DNA of 6,324 nucleotides from Rhodospirillales bacterium (lineage in GTDB: Bacteria > Pseudomonadota > Alphaproteobacteria > Rhodospirillales > Defluviicoccaceae). The stretch is from contig JAHCKI010000147.1 of assembly GCA_026125865.1 (NCBI GenBank), positions 1 to 6,324 of the forward strand, read 5' to 3'. Each line of letters opens with the position of its first letter. Positions within the stretch are counted from its first letter, which is position 1. The translations under genes and the position numbers were made by a program. This document shows, in pieces, positions 1 to 6,071 of the stretch. Under the pieces are notes generated by a model. That model searched no databases, was not told the DNA's origin, and saw only the letters and a program-made list of their open reading frames with translations.

Positions 1-1350
1 ACGTTCTACAGGCGCGTCGGAGGTGACCTCTTCGCTTCCATTACGGTGAACAACGTCCTTTACCGAAGTTGCCGGCAATCAGTGGGCGATGAGGCCGCCG
101 TAACGGAAACGGCGCGGGCCAACGAGGCCTGGCTCGGAACGACGATCAACGAAATAGCCGTCAGCGATCGCCACCTGGGGCGCGGCTACGCCCTTGGCGG
201 ACTGTACCATCCGCGTTCCCGGATCTCCGAGGATACGAGCTACCCGCAAATGCTGAACGGCTACAATCGCCTGATCGCTTTCTGGAAGGATCAAATACGG
301 TCGAAGAAAGCGGACCTCGTCATCAACGGCGACAAGGTGGCGGCGCTGGTCTGCCGCGCCGAAAATGTTCCGTACAGGACGCTCGCGCCCTCACGCTATA
401 AGAACTATTTCCAATGGGCCGTGTCGGAGTTTTTCGACAATCCCCGCATCGAGGCCGCCTATCGTCGAATTCAAAGCGCGGACAGACCGGACCTCAAGGT
501 GCCCTATGATATTCATATGGAATTGCGCCGCGTTTTCCTAAAGCAAACCAGATTTCGCGGGCTGGTGTTCAAGATGGCGCACCTCCTGCTTCGCCACACG
601 TACTGGCGGCTGCGCGGCTACGAAAAGGCCAAGGTCTATCTCGTCGGTTCGGAAATCCGTTATCTTTGGAGGCAGTGGCGCGATCGAGGACAGCTCACCG
701 GCAAACGGACGAAATCCTTGTCGGCGATGCGGGGGCAGCCGTTTGTGTACTACCCGTTGCATACGGAACCCGAGACGGCCCTGCAAATGCTGTCGCCGGA
801 GTATTTTTTTCAACTTTCCTGCATCGCGTCCCTTTCGCGGGATCTGCCCGCCGGGGTTCGCCTGGTCGTCAAGGACATCTATTACGCGGTTGGCCGCCGC
901 CCCGCCGATTTCTACCGGCAAATTCGGGAGTTCAAGAATGTCGATCTGATCGACATGCTCGAACTGGGGCCGGAGGTGGTGCAGGCATGCAGCGCCGTCG
1001 CGACCATAACCGGCACCGGAGGACTTGAAGGCGCCGTTCAAGGGAAACCGGTCATCACCTTCGGCCGACACAACCAATATAATTTCTTGCCGCATGTGTC
1101 GGTGGTAGAAGACGAAACCCATCTCAAGACGTATCTGGCAAACGCCGTCGATCCTTCATTCGACCAAGAGAAGGCCGCCGATGACGGCGCCCGCTATCTT
1201 CGGGCCGTGGTGGAATGCTCATTCGACCTCGCCGGATTCCAGGTCAGCAAGCCGGATGACGCAGATGACCGCGTGATCGACGCCGCCTATCGGTCGTTGC
1301 TGGATAGCTTGGCCATGGCCGATACCGCCGACTTGGTCCTTGCCCAATGA
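1..1350 (+). CDS. Capsule polysaccharide synthesis-type protein (KpsC/KpsS-like), 5' partial
   Basis: This reads as the C-terminal part of a capsule-synthesis-family protein (Pfam Capsule_synth type; GT-B-like fold), whose known members transfer Kdo or other sugars onto a lipid or glycan on the cytoplasmic side of the inner membrane. Counting residues from the in-frame GTG at 46, I see a strand plus histidine motif FVYYPLHTEPE (233-243), a KDIYYAVGRRP segment (276-286), and TGTGGLEGAVQGKPVITFG (322-340). The last is the glycine-rich nucleotide-sugar loop with the 'EGxxxGKPV' signature typical of this family. The frame is open back to base 1 with sensible sequence (FYRR, GGDLF) and the GTG at 46 has no ribosome site at proper spacing, so the true start probably lies upstream of the window. 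The stop overlaps the next start as ATGA. The acceptor and donor cannot be told from sequence. Family call is fairly firm; exact function is not. Confidence 0.72.
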   Translation, partial: TFYRRVGGDLFASITVNNVLYRSCRQSVGDEAAVTETARANEAWLGTTINEIAVSDRHLGRGYALGGLYHPRSRISEDTSYPQMLNGYNRLIAFWKDQIRSKKADLVINGDKVAALVCRAENVPYRTLAPSRYKNYFQWAVSEFFDNPRIEAAYRRIQSADRPDLKVPYDIHMELRRVFLKQTRFRGLVFKMAHLLLRHTYWRLRGYEKAKVYLVGSEIRYLWRQWRDRGQLTGKRTKSLSAMRGQPFVYYPLHTEPETALQMLSPEYFFQLSCIASLSRDLPAGVRLVVKDIYYAVGRRPADFYRQIREFKNVDLIDMLELGPEVVQACSAVATITGTGGLEGAVQGKPVITFGRHNQYNFLPHVSVVEDETHLKTYLANAVDPSFDQEKAADDGARYLRAVVECSFDLAGFQVSKPDDADDRVIDAAYRSLLDSLAMADTADLVLAQ

Positions 1351-2135
1351 ATAACAACGTCCTGGTGACCCGATCCTCGCTGGCGGAGCAACTGCGCGCG
1401 GCGGGCCTCAAGGCGGGCGACGTGTTGCTCGTTCACACCGCCCTCAATCGTTTGGGCTTTGTCGTCGGCGCCGCCCAGACCGTGATCGACGCGCTTCTGG
1501 ATGCCGTTGGGCCAGGCGGAACCGTGATGATGCCGACCTACTCCGGCGAGCTTTCCGATCCGGCGGAATGGCGGCATCCGCCGGTGCCCGAGGATTGGAT
1601 CGAACCGATCCGACGGGAAACCCCGCCATACGATCCCCTCTTGACCCCGACCCGACGCATGGGCGTTACCGCCGAGTTGTTCCGGCACCGCCCGGGCGCG
1701 CGGCGGAGCCCGCACCCGCAATCATCGTTCACCGCCATTGGCGTCCACGCCGAGGCACTGGTCGGTGAGCATCCCATGGACTATCGTTTCGGCCCCGCGT
1801 CGCCGCTGGGGAAACTTTGCGAACTCGGCGGAAAGGCGGTTTCGCTGGGCGCTCCCGCGAACACCAACTCGTTGCTCTATCTGACGGAACACCGTGTGGA
1901 TGGGAAAAAACCGGTGAAGAAAAGCGCCCCCATGCGCATCGGCGAGAAAGCGCAATGGGTCCCCTACGACGACGTGGTGTACACGAACGATTGGTTCGCC
2001 GCGGCCACCGATTTTCTATTGGAGCAAGGGATCGCCATCGAGGCGCCGCTGGGCGCGACGACATGCCGCATCTTCCCGGCGGCGAAAACCATCGAAGCCG
2101 TTACCGCTTGGCGGAAACGCGCTCAAGTCACATAG
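1347..2135 (+). CDS. AAC(3)-family (Antibiotic_NAT fold) N-acyltransferase, probably glycan-modifying
   Basis: A 262-residue cytoplasmic protein of the aminoglycoside 3-N-acetyltransferase superfamily, full length for the family. Landmarks in order: LLVHTALNRLG (27-37), VGPGGTVMMPTYSGE (54-68), TPTRRMG (100-106), the hallmark RSPHPQSSFTAIG (120-132), FGPASPLGKL (148-157) and NTNSLLYLTEHRV (172-184). Family members use acyl-CoA to acylate an amino group. Many members outside resistance loci sit in surface-sugar clusters, and this position, between a capsule-type gene and two nucleotide-sugar genes, suggests acylation of an amino sugar rather than drug resistance. Odd feature: where most members have His in the 'NTSLH-L/Y-A-E' segment, this protein seems to have Tyr178 (see findings). 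The start overlaps the preceding stop by 4 bases with no strong ribosome site, so it is probably translationally coupled. Substrate and acyl group are unknown. Confidence 0.85.
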   Translation: MNNNVLVTRSSLAEQLRAAGLKAGDVLLVHTALNRLGFVVGAAQTVIDALLDAVGPGGTVMMPTYSGELSDPAEWRHPPVPEDWIEPIRRETPPYDPLLTPTRRMGVTAELFRHRPGARRSPHPQSSFTAIGVHAEALVGEHPMDYRFGPASPLGKLCELGGKAVSLGAPANTNSLLYLTEHRVDGKKPVKKSAPMRIGEKAQWVPYDDVVYTNDWFAAATDFLLEQGIAIEAPLGATTCRIFPAAKTIEAVTAWRKRAQVT

Positions 2136-2143
2136 CGAAACCC

Positions 2144-2833
2144 GTGATTCCCACATCAGACCTGTTGATCGTGGTTCCGGCGCGGGGGGGATCCAAGCGC
2201 CTGCCGAAAAAGAATGTTCGCATGCTGGCCGGTAAACCGCTGATCGCGCACACCGCCGATGCCATTGGCGAGGCCGGATTGACCGCGCCGTGCCTGCTCA
2301 CCACCGATGACGACGAGATCGCCGCCATCGGTCGCGATCTGGGGTGGATGGTGCCGTTCCGCCGTCCCCCCGACCTCTCCAACGACGACGCCACCACCGT
2401 CGACACGGTGCTCCACGCCCTCGACTGGTTCGCTGCCGAACACCAGGGCGACCCGGCGGCGGTCATGGTTTTACAGCCGACGTCCCCACTGCGCGGCGGC
2501 GACGTACTGCGACGGGCGCTGGCCATCCTGGCGGCGCGCGCAGCGGTCAATGCGGTGATTTCCATGTCGGCGCTTCACGTGCCGCCGTCATATGTGTTCA
2601 TCGCTGATGAGAACGAAACATTGCGCCCGGTGGCGGCGGACGATCGGCCCGGCCCCGCCCTGGTTCCCAATGGTGCGCTCTACCTGACCAGGACCGTGGC
2701 GCTTCGCCGCGCCCACACCCTTTACGCCGACCCCATCGCGCCGGTCATCCTGGACGATCGCCGCGCCGTCGATATCGATACGGAGATCGATTTTCGTACC
2801 GCCGAATCTTTGCTTGAACAGTCACGGCAATGA
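2144..2833 (+). CDS. legF: CMP-nonulosonate (acylneuraminate-family) cytidylyltransferase, probable CMP-legionaminate synthase
   Basis: It transfers CMP from CTP onto a nine-carbon sugar acid (sialic, legionaminic or pseudaminic acid), giving the donor used by glycosyltransferases. From the GTG start the protein has 229 residues, normal for the family. The CTP-binding motif PARGGSKRLPKKN lies at 12-24, TTDDDE at 53-58, a RRPPDLSNDD segment at 73-82, LQPTSPLR at 110-117, NGALY at 176-180 and the metal-binding VDIDTEIDF at 209-217. The frame is open further upstream to 1817, but that part lies inside the acyltransferase gene in another frame and does not resemble this family, so GTG at 2144, 8 bases after the previous stop, is preferred; TTG at 2165 would cut into the first strand. 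No good ribosome site is visible. Sequence alone does not separate legionaminate from pseudaminate or sialate enzymes. The symbol rests on the PtmE-type neighbour that it overlaps by ATGA. Confidence 0.85.
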   Translation: MIPTSDLLIVVPARGGSKRLPKKNVRMLAGKPLIAHTADAIGEAGLTAPCLLTTDDDEIAAIGRDLGWMVPFRRPPDLSNDDATTVDTVLHALDWFAAEHQGDPAAVMVLQPTSPLRGGDVLRRALAILAARAAVNAVISMSALHVPPSYVFIADENETLRPVAADDRPGPALVPNGALYLTRTVALRRAHTLYADPIAPVILDDRRAVDIDTEIDFRTAESLLEQSRQ

Positions 2834-3873
2834 CGACCAGCAAACCCGAAGACTTCACTTGCCGGGCCCGGACGACCGTCCGCGAGGCGATGGCGCGGAT
2901 CAACGATACACCACCCCATGTCGGGCTGGTGGTCGTGGACGAGGACCGACGCCTGCTCGGCACCGTCACCGACGGCGACATCCGCCGCGGCATCCTGCGG
3001 GGCGTCACCCTCGACGACGCGGTCGCCGCCTGCATGAACCGCAACGCCCTCACCGGAAGGCAGGGCGCGGAACGGCATAGCCTGGCGTTGATGGCGGCGC
3101 GGAGCATTCAGTTCCTGCCGATTGTCGACGACGGCGGCCGTGTGGTCCACGTGCTGTTCAGGAGAGCCACCGCGGCGATGCCGGTGGACGCGCTGGTCAT
3201 GGCGGGCGGCGCTGGCAAACGCCTGGGTGAACGCACGAAGGAGACGCCGAAGCCGTTGCTGACCATCGGCGACCGGCCGATCCTGGAGCATGTGTTGACG
3301 GCCCTGGAAGATGCCGGGGTACGCCGCGTTTTCGTGTCGGTCCACTACCTCGCCGATAAGATCAAGGCGTTCCTGGCGGCGCGTGCCAACGGCGCGGACG
3401 TGCAGGTCGTCGAGGAACAGGAACCGCTGGGCACCGCCGGCGCCATCGGCCTGTTACCGGCGCCGCTGAGCGGGCCGCTGCTGGTGGTCAACGGTGATGT
3501 CCTCACCAAGGTGGACTTCCGCGCGCTGGCGGCCTTTCACGAACGCCACGAGTACGACGCGACGGTGGCGGTCGCCCGCTATGACGTGGACATCCCGTTC
3601 GGCGTCATCCGCCAGAACGCGGACGGCGTGCTCACGGGCATCGACGAGAAACCGCGCGTGACCCACTTCGTCGCCGCCGGGATCTACTACCTGTCCCCTG
3701 CCTATTGCGCCCTGGTGCCGCCTTCGCGACCGTTGGACATGCCGAGCCTCCTCGACCTCGGGCGGCAGGTCGACCTGCGCGCCGGGCTGTTTCCCATCCA
3801 TGAATACTGGACGGACATAGGCCGCCCCCACGACCTGGAAGCGGCCGACACCGCCCATCGCAATGGCGGTTAA
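2830..3873 (+). CDS. ptmE: CBS-domain sugar-1-phosphate nucleotidyltransferase, PtmE-like (probable glucosamine-1-P guanylyltransferase)
   Basis: A two-part protein of 347 residues. Residues 1 to about 115 are a CBS-domain pair: the first repeat has GTVTDGDIRRGIL (44-56), the second FLPIVDDGGRVVHV (95-108). From about 119 onward it is a nucleotidyltransferase: ALVMAGGAGKRLGERT (121-136) with the GxGxRL nucleotide loop, PKPLL (140-144), GTAGAI (201-206), the metal-site NGD (221-223), DEKP (272-275), AGIYYL (283-288) and WTDIGRP (327-333). This CBS plus transferase layout is that of Campylobacter PtmE, which makes GDP-glucosamine from GTP and glucosamine-1-phosphate for legionaminic acid. The CBS part may sense an adenine nucleotide. 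Nucleotide and sugar choice are inferred from the family, not visible in the residues. The ATG overlaps the previous stop as ATGA, implying coupled translation with the cytidylyltransferase. A mannose-1-phosphate or glucose-1-phosphate enzyme is the alternative, less likely given the fusion and neighbour. Confidence 0.82.
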   Translation: MTTSKPEDFTCRARTTVREAMARINDTPPHVGLVVVDEDRRLLGTVTDGDIRRGILRGVTLDDAVAACMNRNALTGRQGAERHSLALMAARSIQFLPIVDDGGRVVHVLFRRATAAMPVDALVMAGGAGKRLGERTKETPKPLLTIGDRPILEHVLTALEDAGVRRVFVSVHYLADKIKAFLAARANGADVQVVEEQEPLGTAGAIGLLPAPLSGPLLVVNGDVLTKVDFRALAAFHERHEYDATVAVARYDVDIPFGVIRQNADGVLTGIDEKPRVTHFVAAGIYYLSPAYCALVPPSRPLDMPSLLDLGRQVDLRAGLFPIHEYWTDIGRPHDLEAADTAHRNGG

Positions 3874-3894
3874 GGCGCACAACCGGGGTCGGCT

Positions 3895-3929
3895 CGCTGC
3901 CATGGCATTTGCGATCGGTGGCGGCAGCG
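3895..3929 (+). repeat. Inverted repeat in the 90-base intercistronic gap
   Basis: CGCTGCC (3895-3901) and GGCAGCG (3923-3929) are exact reverse complements, separated by 21 bases. In mRNA they could form a 7-base-pair, G+C-rich hairpin between the nucleotidyltransferase stop and the exporter's ribosome site. No U-run follows, so it is not an intrinsic terminator; it could affect mRNA stability or exporter expression, or be chance in G+C-rich DNA. Confidence 0.3.
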
Positions 3930-3950
3930 GCGAAATCACCCCGGCGGCTC

Positions 3951-3956
3951 GAGGTG
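3951..3956 (+). promoter_or_regulatory. Ribosome binding site of the ABC exporter gene
   Basis: GAGGTG lies 7 bases before the ATG at 3964. It is the best Shine-Dalgarno-like match ahead of any start in the window and decides this start over the in-frame ATG at 3979. Unlike the genes upstream, which rely on overlapping or adjacent stops, the exporter seems to initiate independently. Confidence 0.6.
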
Positions 3957-3963
3957 CCACGCC

Positions 3964-5811
3964 ATGACGTTCGTGCCCATGATCCCCAAGGACCTGCGCC
4001 GTCACGCCCGATTGCTCGGCTTCACGCCGGCGGCGGCGGGCGGTGTGCTCGCCTTCCACTTGGGCAGCACGGTGTTCGAGGGCATCGGCCTCGGCATGGT
4101 CCTGCCGGTGTTCGAATACCTGCAGGCCAATGAGAACATCGCCGCCTTGGCCGAAAAATCGGAATTGTGGCGGCGCCTGGTCGACGTCTACGCCGCGATC
4201 GGATTGCCGGTCACGCTGGCCGTGCTGCTCGGCACCAGCTTCCTCTGCATCCTCGTTCGCCAAGCCTTCGTGCACGCGCGGCTGGTGTTCCTGGCCAAGG
4301 TTCGGTTTCGGGCGCTGGCGCGCCTGCAAACGCTGTTGTTCCGGAACTACCTGCACGTGGATCTGGCCTATCACGAACAGCAGCAGATCGGCCTGACGGT
4401 CAACGACCTGACGTCACAGGCCGAGCGGTCAATCGAATATTTCTTCCTGGCACTGGATTTCATCGGCTTCGCGTTCCTGCTGTTGGTTTACGTGGTGCTT
4501 CTGGTGGTGGTGTCGCCGGAAATGGCGGCCGCCGCCGCCATACTGCTGGGCTCGACCGCATGGGCGCTCGGCGGCCTGTTGAAGCGCAGCCGGGCGTTGG
4601 GCTACCTGACGGTGGCGGCGCGACAGACTCTGGCCGCTTTCCTCACTGACAAGCTCGGCCTCTTGCGCCTGATCCGACTTTCGGGCGCCGAGGCGGCGGA
4701 AATCCAGACCGTCGACCAGTTGACCGATGTGCAACGGCGGCGTCACTTCGAGGCCGCGCGTCTGGTCGCCCTGCTCAGCACCTCCGTAGAACCAATCGCC
4801 GCCGGCGCCGCCATACTGCTGCTTTACTTCGGCGTGCGCGTGGCCGACCTGAGCCTCGGCACCCTCGGCCTCTTCATCGTCATCCTGGTGCGGCTGCTGC
4901 CCATCGTGCGCCAGCTCCTCAACACGCGACAGGTGTTCGTCAACACCGAAGGGGCGGTCCGGGCCATCACCCGCCGCTTCCAGGATTTCGAGGCCGGCGC
5001 CGAGCACGCGGGCGGCGGCATTCATTTCGAGGGCCTGACGAAACACATTCGTTTCGATAACGTAATGTTCACCTATCCCAACCGCAGCGCGCCGGCGCTG
5101 GACCATATCACGCTGGAGATCGCGGCGGGCACCCTGACCGCGCTCGTCGGTCCCTCCGGCGGCGGCAAATCCACGCTGGTGGACCTTCTCCCCCGGTTGC
5201 GGGAGCCGACTGCCGGCCGTGTGCTGATCGACGATTTGGCCCTCGACCAATACGACCTGCAAAGCCTGCGCGCCGGCATCGCCTTCGTGCCCCAGGCGCC
5301 GCTGATTCTCAACGCCACGCCGGCGGACCACATTCGTTATGGCTCGACCGGTGCCACGCTGGACGACGTTCACGCCGCCTCGCAAGGGGCCGGCGCCGAC
5401 GCCTTCATCCGGGCGCTGCCCCGGGGCTACGACACGCCGCTGGGCGAAGGCGGCGCCGAACTGTCGGGCGGTCAGCGCCAACGCCTGGACCTGGCGCGGG
5501 CGTTGTTGCGGCAGGCGTCGATCCTGATCCTCGACGAGCCCACCAGCCACCTGGATGCCGATGCCGAACGGCTGTTCCGGGAGACGCTGCTGGCGCTGCG
5601 CGACCGCGGCGACATGAGCATCGTCGTCATCGGCCACCACTTGGCGTCGATCACCGAGGCCGACAAGATCATCGTCCTCGCCAACGGCCAAATCGCCGAG
5701 ACCGGAATCCATCGAACCCTGCTCACCACCGGCAACTGGTACGCTCAAGCCTACCGCAAACAGCTCGCCGACTCCGATCACGAGCCGGCGACGTCAAAGG
5801 CACAAGATTGA
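3964..5811 (+). CDS. ABC exporter half-transporter (MsbA/PglK type), probable lipid-linked glycan flippase
   Basis: A 615-residue fusion of membrane and ATPase domains, working as a homodimer in the inner membrane; relatives flip lipid A core (MsbA) or undecaprenyl-linked oligosaccharide (PglK). Hydrophobic segments fall near residues 24-52, 81-103, 160-183, 187-206, 268-290 and 298-317, matching six transmembrane helices. The nucleotide-binding domain begins near 362 with IRFDNVMFTYPN. It has Walker A GPSGGGKST (396-404), Q-loop Gln444, signature LSGGQRQRL (500-508), Walker B ILILDEP (520-526) with catalytic Glu525, D-loop SHLD (528-531) and switch His558, so the ATPase looks intact. A short charged tail (about 601-615) follows. 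It starts 90 bases after the nucleotidyltransferase in the same direction, so it is probably co-transcribed and may export the glycan carrying the nonulosonic acid. Substrate is inferred from context; a general lipid or drug exporter cannot be excluded. Confidence 0.85.
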   Translation: MTFVPMIPKDLRRHARLLGFTPAAAGGVLAFHLGSTVFEGIGLGMVLPVFEYLQANENIAALAEKSELWRRLVDVYAAIGLPVTLAVLLGTSFLCILVRQAFVHARLVFLAKVRFRALARLQTLLFRNYLHVDLAYHEQQQIGLTVNDLTSQAERSIEYFFLALDFIGFAFLLLVYVVLLVVVSPEMAAAAAILLGSTAWALGGLLKRSRALGYLTVAARQTLAAFLTDKLGLLRLIRLSGAEAAEIQTVDQLTDVQRRRHFEAARLVALLSTSVEPIAAGAAILLLYFGVRVADLSLGTLGLFIVILVRLLPIVRQLLNTRQVFVNTEGAVRAITRRFQDFEAGAEHAGGGIHFEGLTKHIRFDNVMFTYPNRSAPALDHITLEIAAGTLTALVGPSGGGKSTLVDLLPRLREPTAGRVLIDDLALDQYDLQSLRAGIAFVPQAPLILNATPADHIRYGSTGATLDDVHAASQGAGADAFIRALPRGYDTPLGEGGAELSGGQRQRLDLARALLRQASILILDEPTSHLDADAERLFRETLLALRDRGDMSIVVIGHHLASITEADKIIVLANGQIAETGIHRTLLTTGNWYAQAYRKQLADSDHEPATSKAQD

Positions 5812-5872
5812 CGGCGTCGACTGGACCCCACAGGTTAAAAACACCAACATGATTTTCAATCAATTTTTTCCA

Positions 5873-5890
5873 CACAATGACACGATTGTG
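5873..5890. repeat. Perfect dyad CACAAT-N6-ATTGTG
   Basis: Two exact 6-base arms, CACAAT (5873-5878) and ATTGTG (5885-5890), surround GACACG. The 18-base symmetry is the size of a typical dimeric regulator site, and lies about 60 bases after the exporter stop. It overlaps the first AATGACACG repeat. A hairpin would be weak, so a protein-binding site is the likelier reading if it is functional. Confidence 0.4.
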
Positions 5891-5905
5891 CACGGAAATG
5901 ACACG
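5876..5905. repeat. Two direct repeats AATGACACG, 21 bases apart
   Basis: AATGACACG occurs at 5876-5884 and again at 5897-5905, a start-to-start distance of 21 bases or about two helical turns. A relaxed inverted relative, GTGTCCTTTC (5953-5962), differs at one position from the reverse complement of GAAATGACAC (5895-5904). Such spacing fits repeated binding sites for a regulator or a transposase. Confidence 0.45.
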
Positions 5906-5975
5906 GTTTGACTCGGCAAGAATGGCCACAAGCCGTTGATATCGCTGTAATTGTGTCCTTTCGCCCGTCGGAAAT

Positions 5976-6000
5976 GTATGTTTTTGTATGAAAAAGTATG
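5976..6000. repeat. Three GTATG words phased at 10 bases
   Basis: GTATG recurs at 5976-5980, 5986-5990 and 5996-6000, exactly 10 bases apart. The spacers are TTTTT and AAAAA, and AAAAG follows nearby. The words therefore face one side of the helix with homopolymer tracts between them, a layout seen in curved DNA and in phased protein-binding sites. The tract lies in the most AT-rich part of the tail. Confidence 0.4.
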
Positions 6001-6061
6001 CAAAAGCTTCCCTAAGTTTTTGATTTCAATAAATTCTACTAAATAGCGAAAAACGCATTTT

Positions 6062-6071
6062 GTTGATCAAC
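6062..6071. repeat. 10-base perfect palindrome GTTGATCAAC
   Basis: GTTGATCAAC is its own reverse complement and has a TTTT run close by on each side. It lies about 60 bases after the phased GTATG words. It may be an operator half of a regulatory region, but a single 10-base palindrome can arise by chance. Confidence 0.25.

Noticed and set aside
19..26. Strong Shine-Dalgarno-like GGAGGTGA ahead of the GTG at 46
   Set aside because: It is 19 bases from the GTG, too far to serve it, and the bases read as sensible in-frame protein (VGGDLF), so the gene is taken as continuing from upstream.
1347..2135. Calling the AAC(3)-family gene an aminoglycoside resistance gene
   Set aside because: Only family membership supports it; position in a sugar cluster and the altered active-site segment argue for a glycan substrate.
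1817..2143. Upstream extension of the cytidylyltransferase frame to ATG 1817
   Set aside because: It lies wholly inside the acyltransferase gene in another frame, and its residues do not resemble any part of the cytidylyltransferase family; the conserved fold begins right after GTG 2144.
3454..4374. Long reverse-strand open frame (306 codons)
   Set aside because: It is opposite two clearly identified genes, spans their junction, and its composition is what G+C-rich antisense frames give; no domain is recognisable.
4429..5781. 450-codon reverse-strand open frame opposite the ABC exporter
   Set aside because: The + strand encodes a complete transporter with all ATPase motifs; the reverse frame is low-complexity (rich in Gly, Gln, Ala, Arg) with no recognisable family.
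5862..5870. T-run as an intrinsic terminator for the exporter transcript
   Set aside because: No G+C-rich stem precedes the T6 run; the preceding bases are AT-rich and unpaired.
5723..5929. 68-codon reverse-strand frame running from the tail into the exporter gene
   Set aside because: Its second half is antisense to the exporter, it has no evident ribosome site and resembles no known protein.
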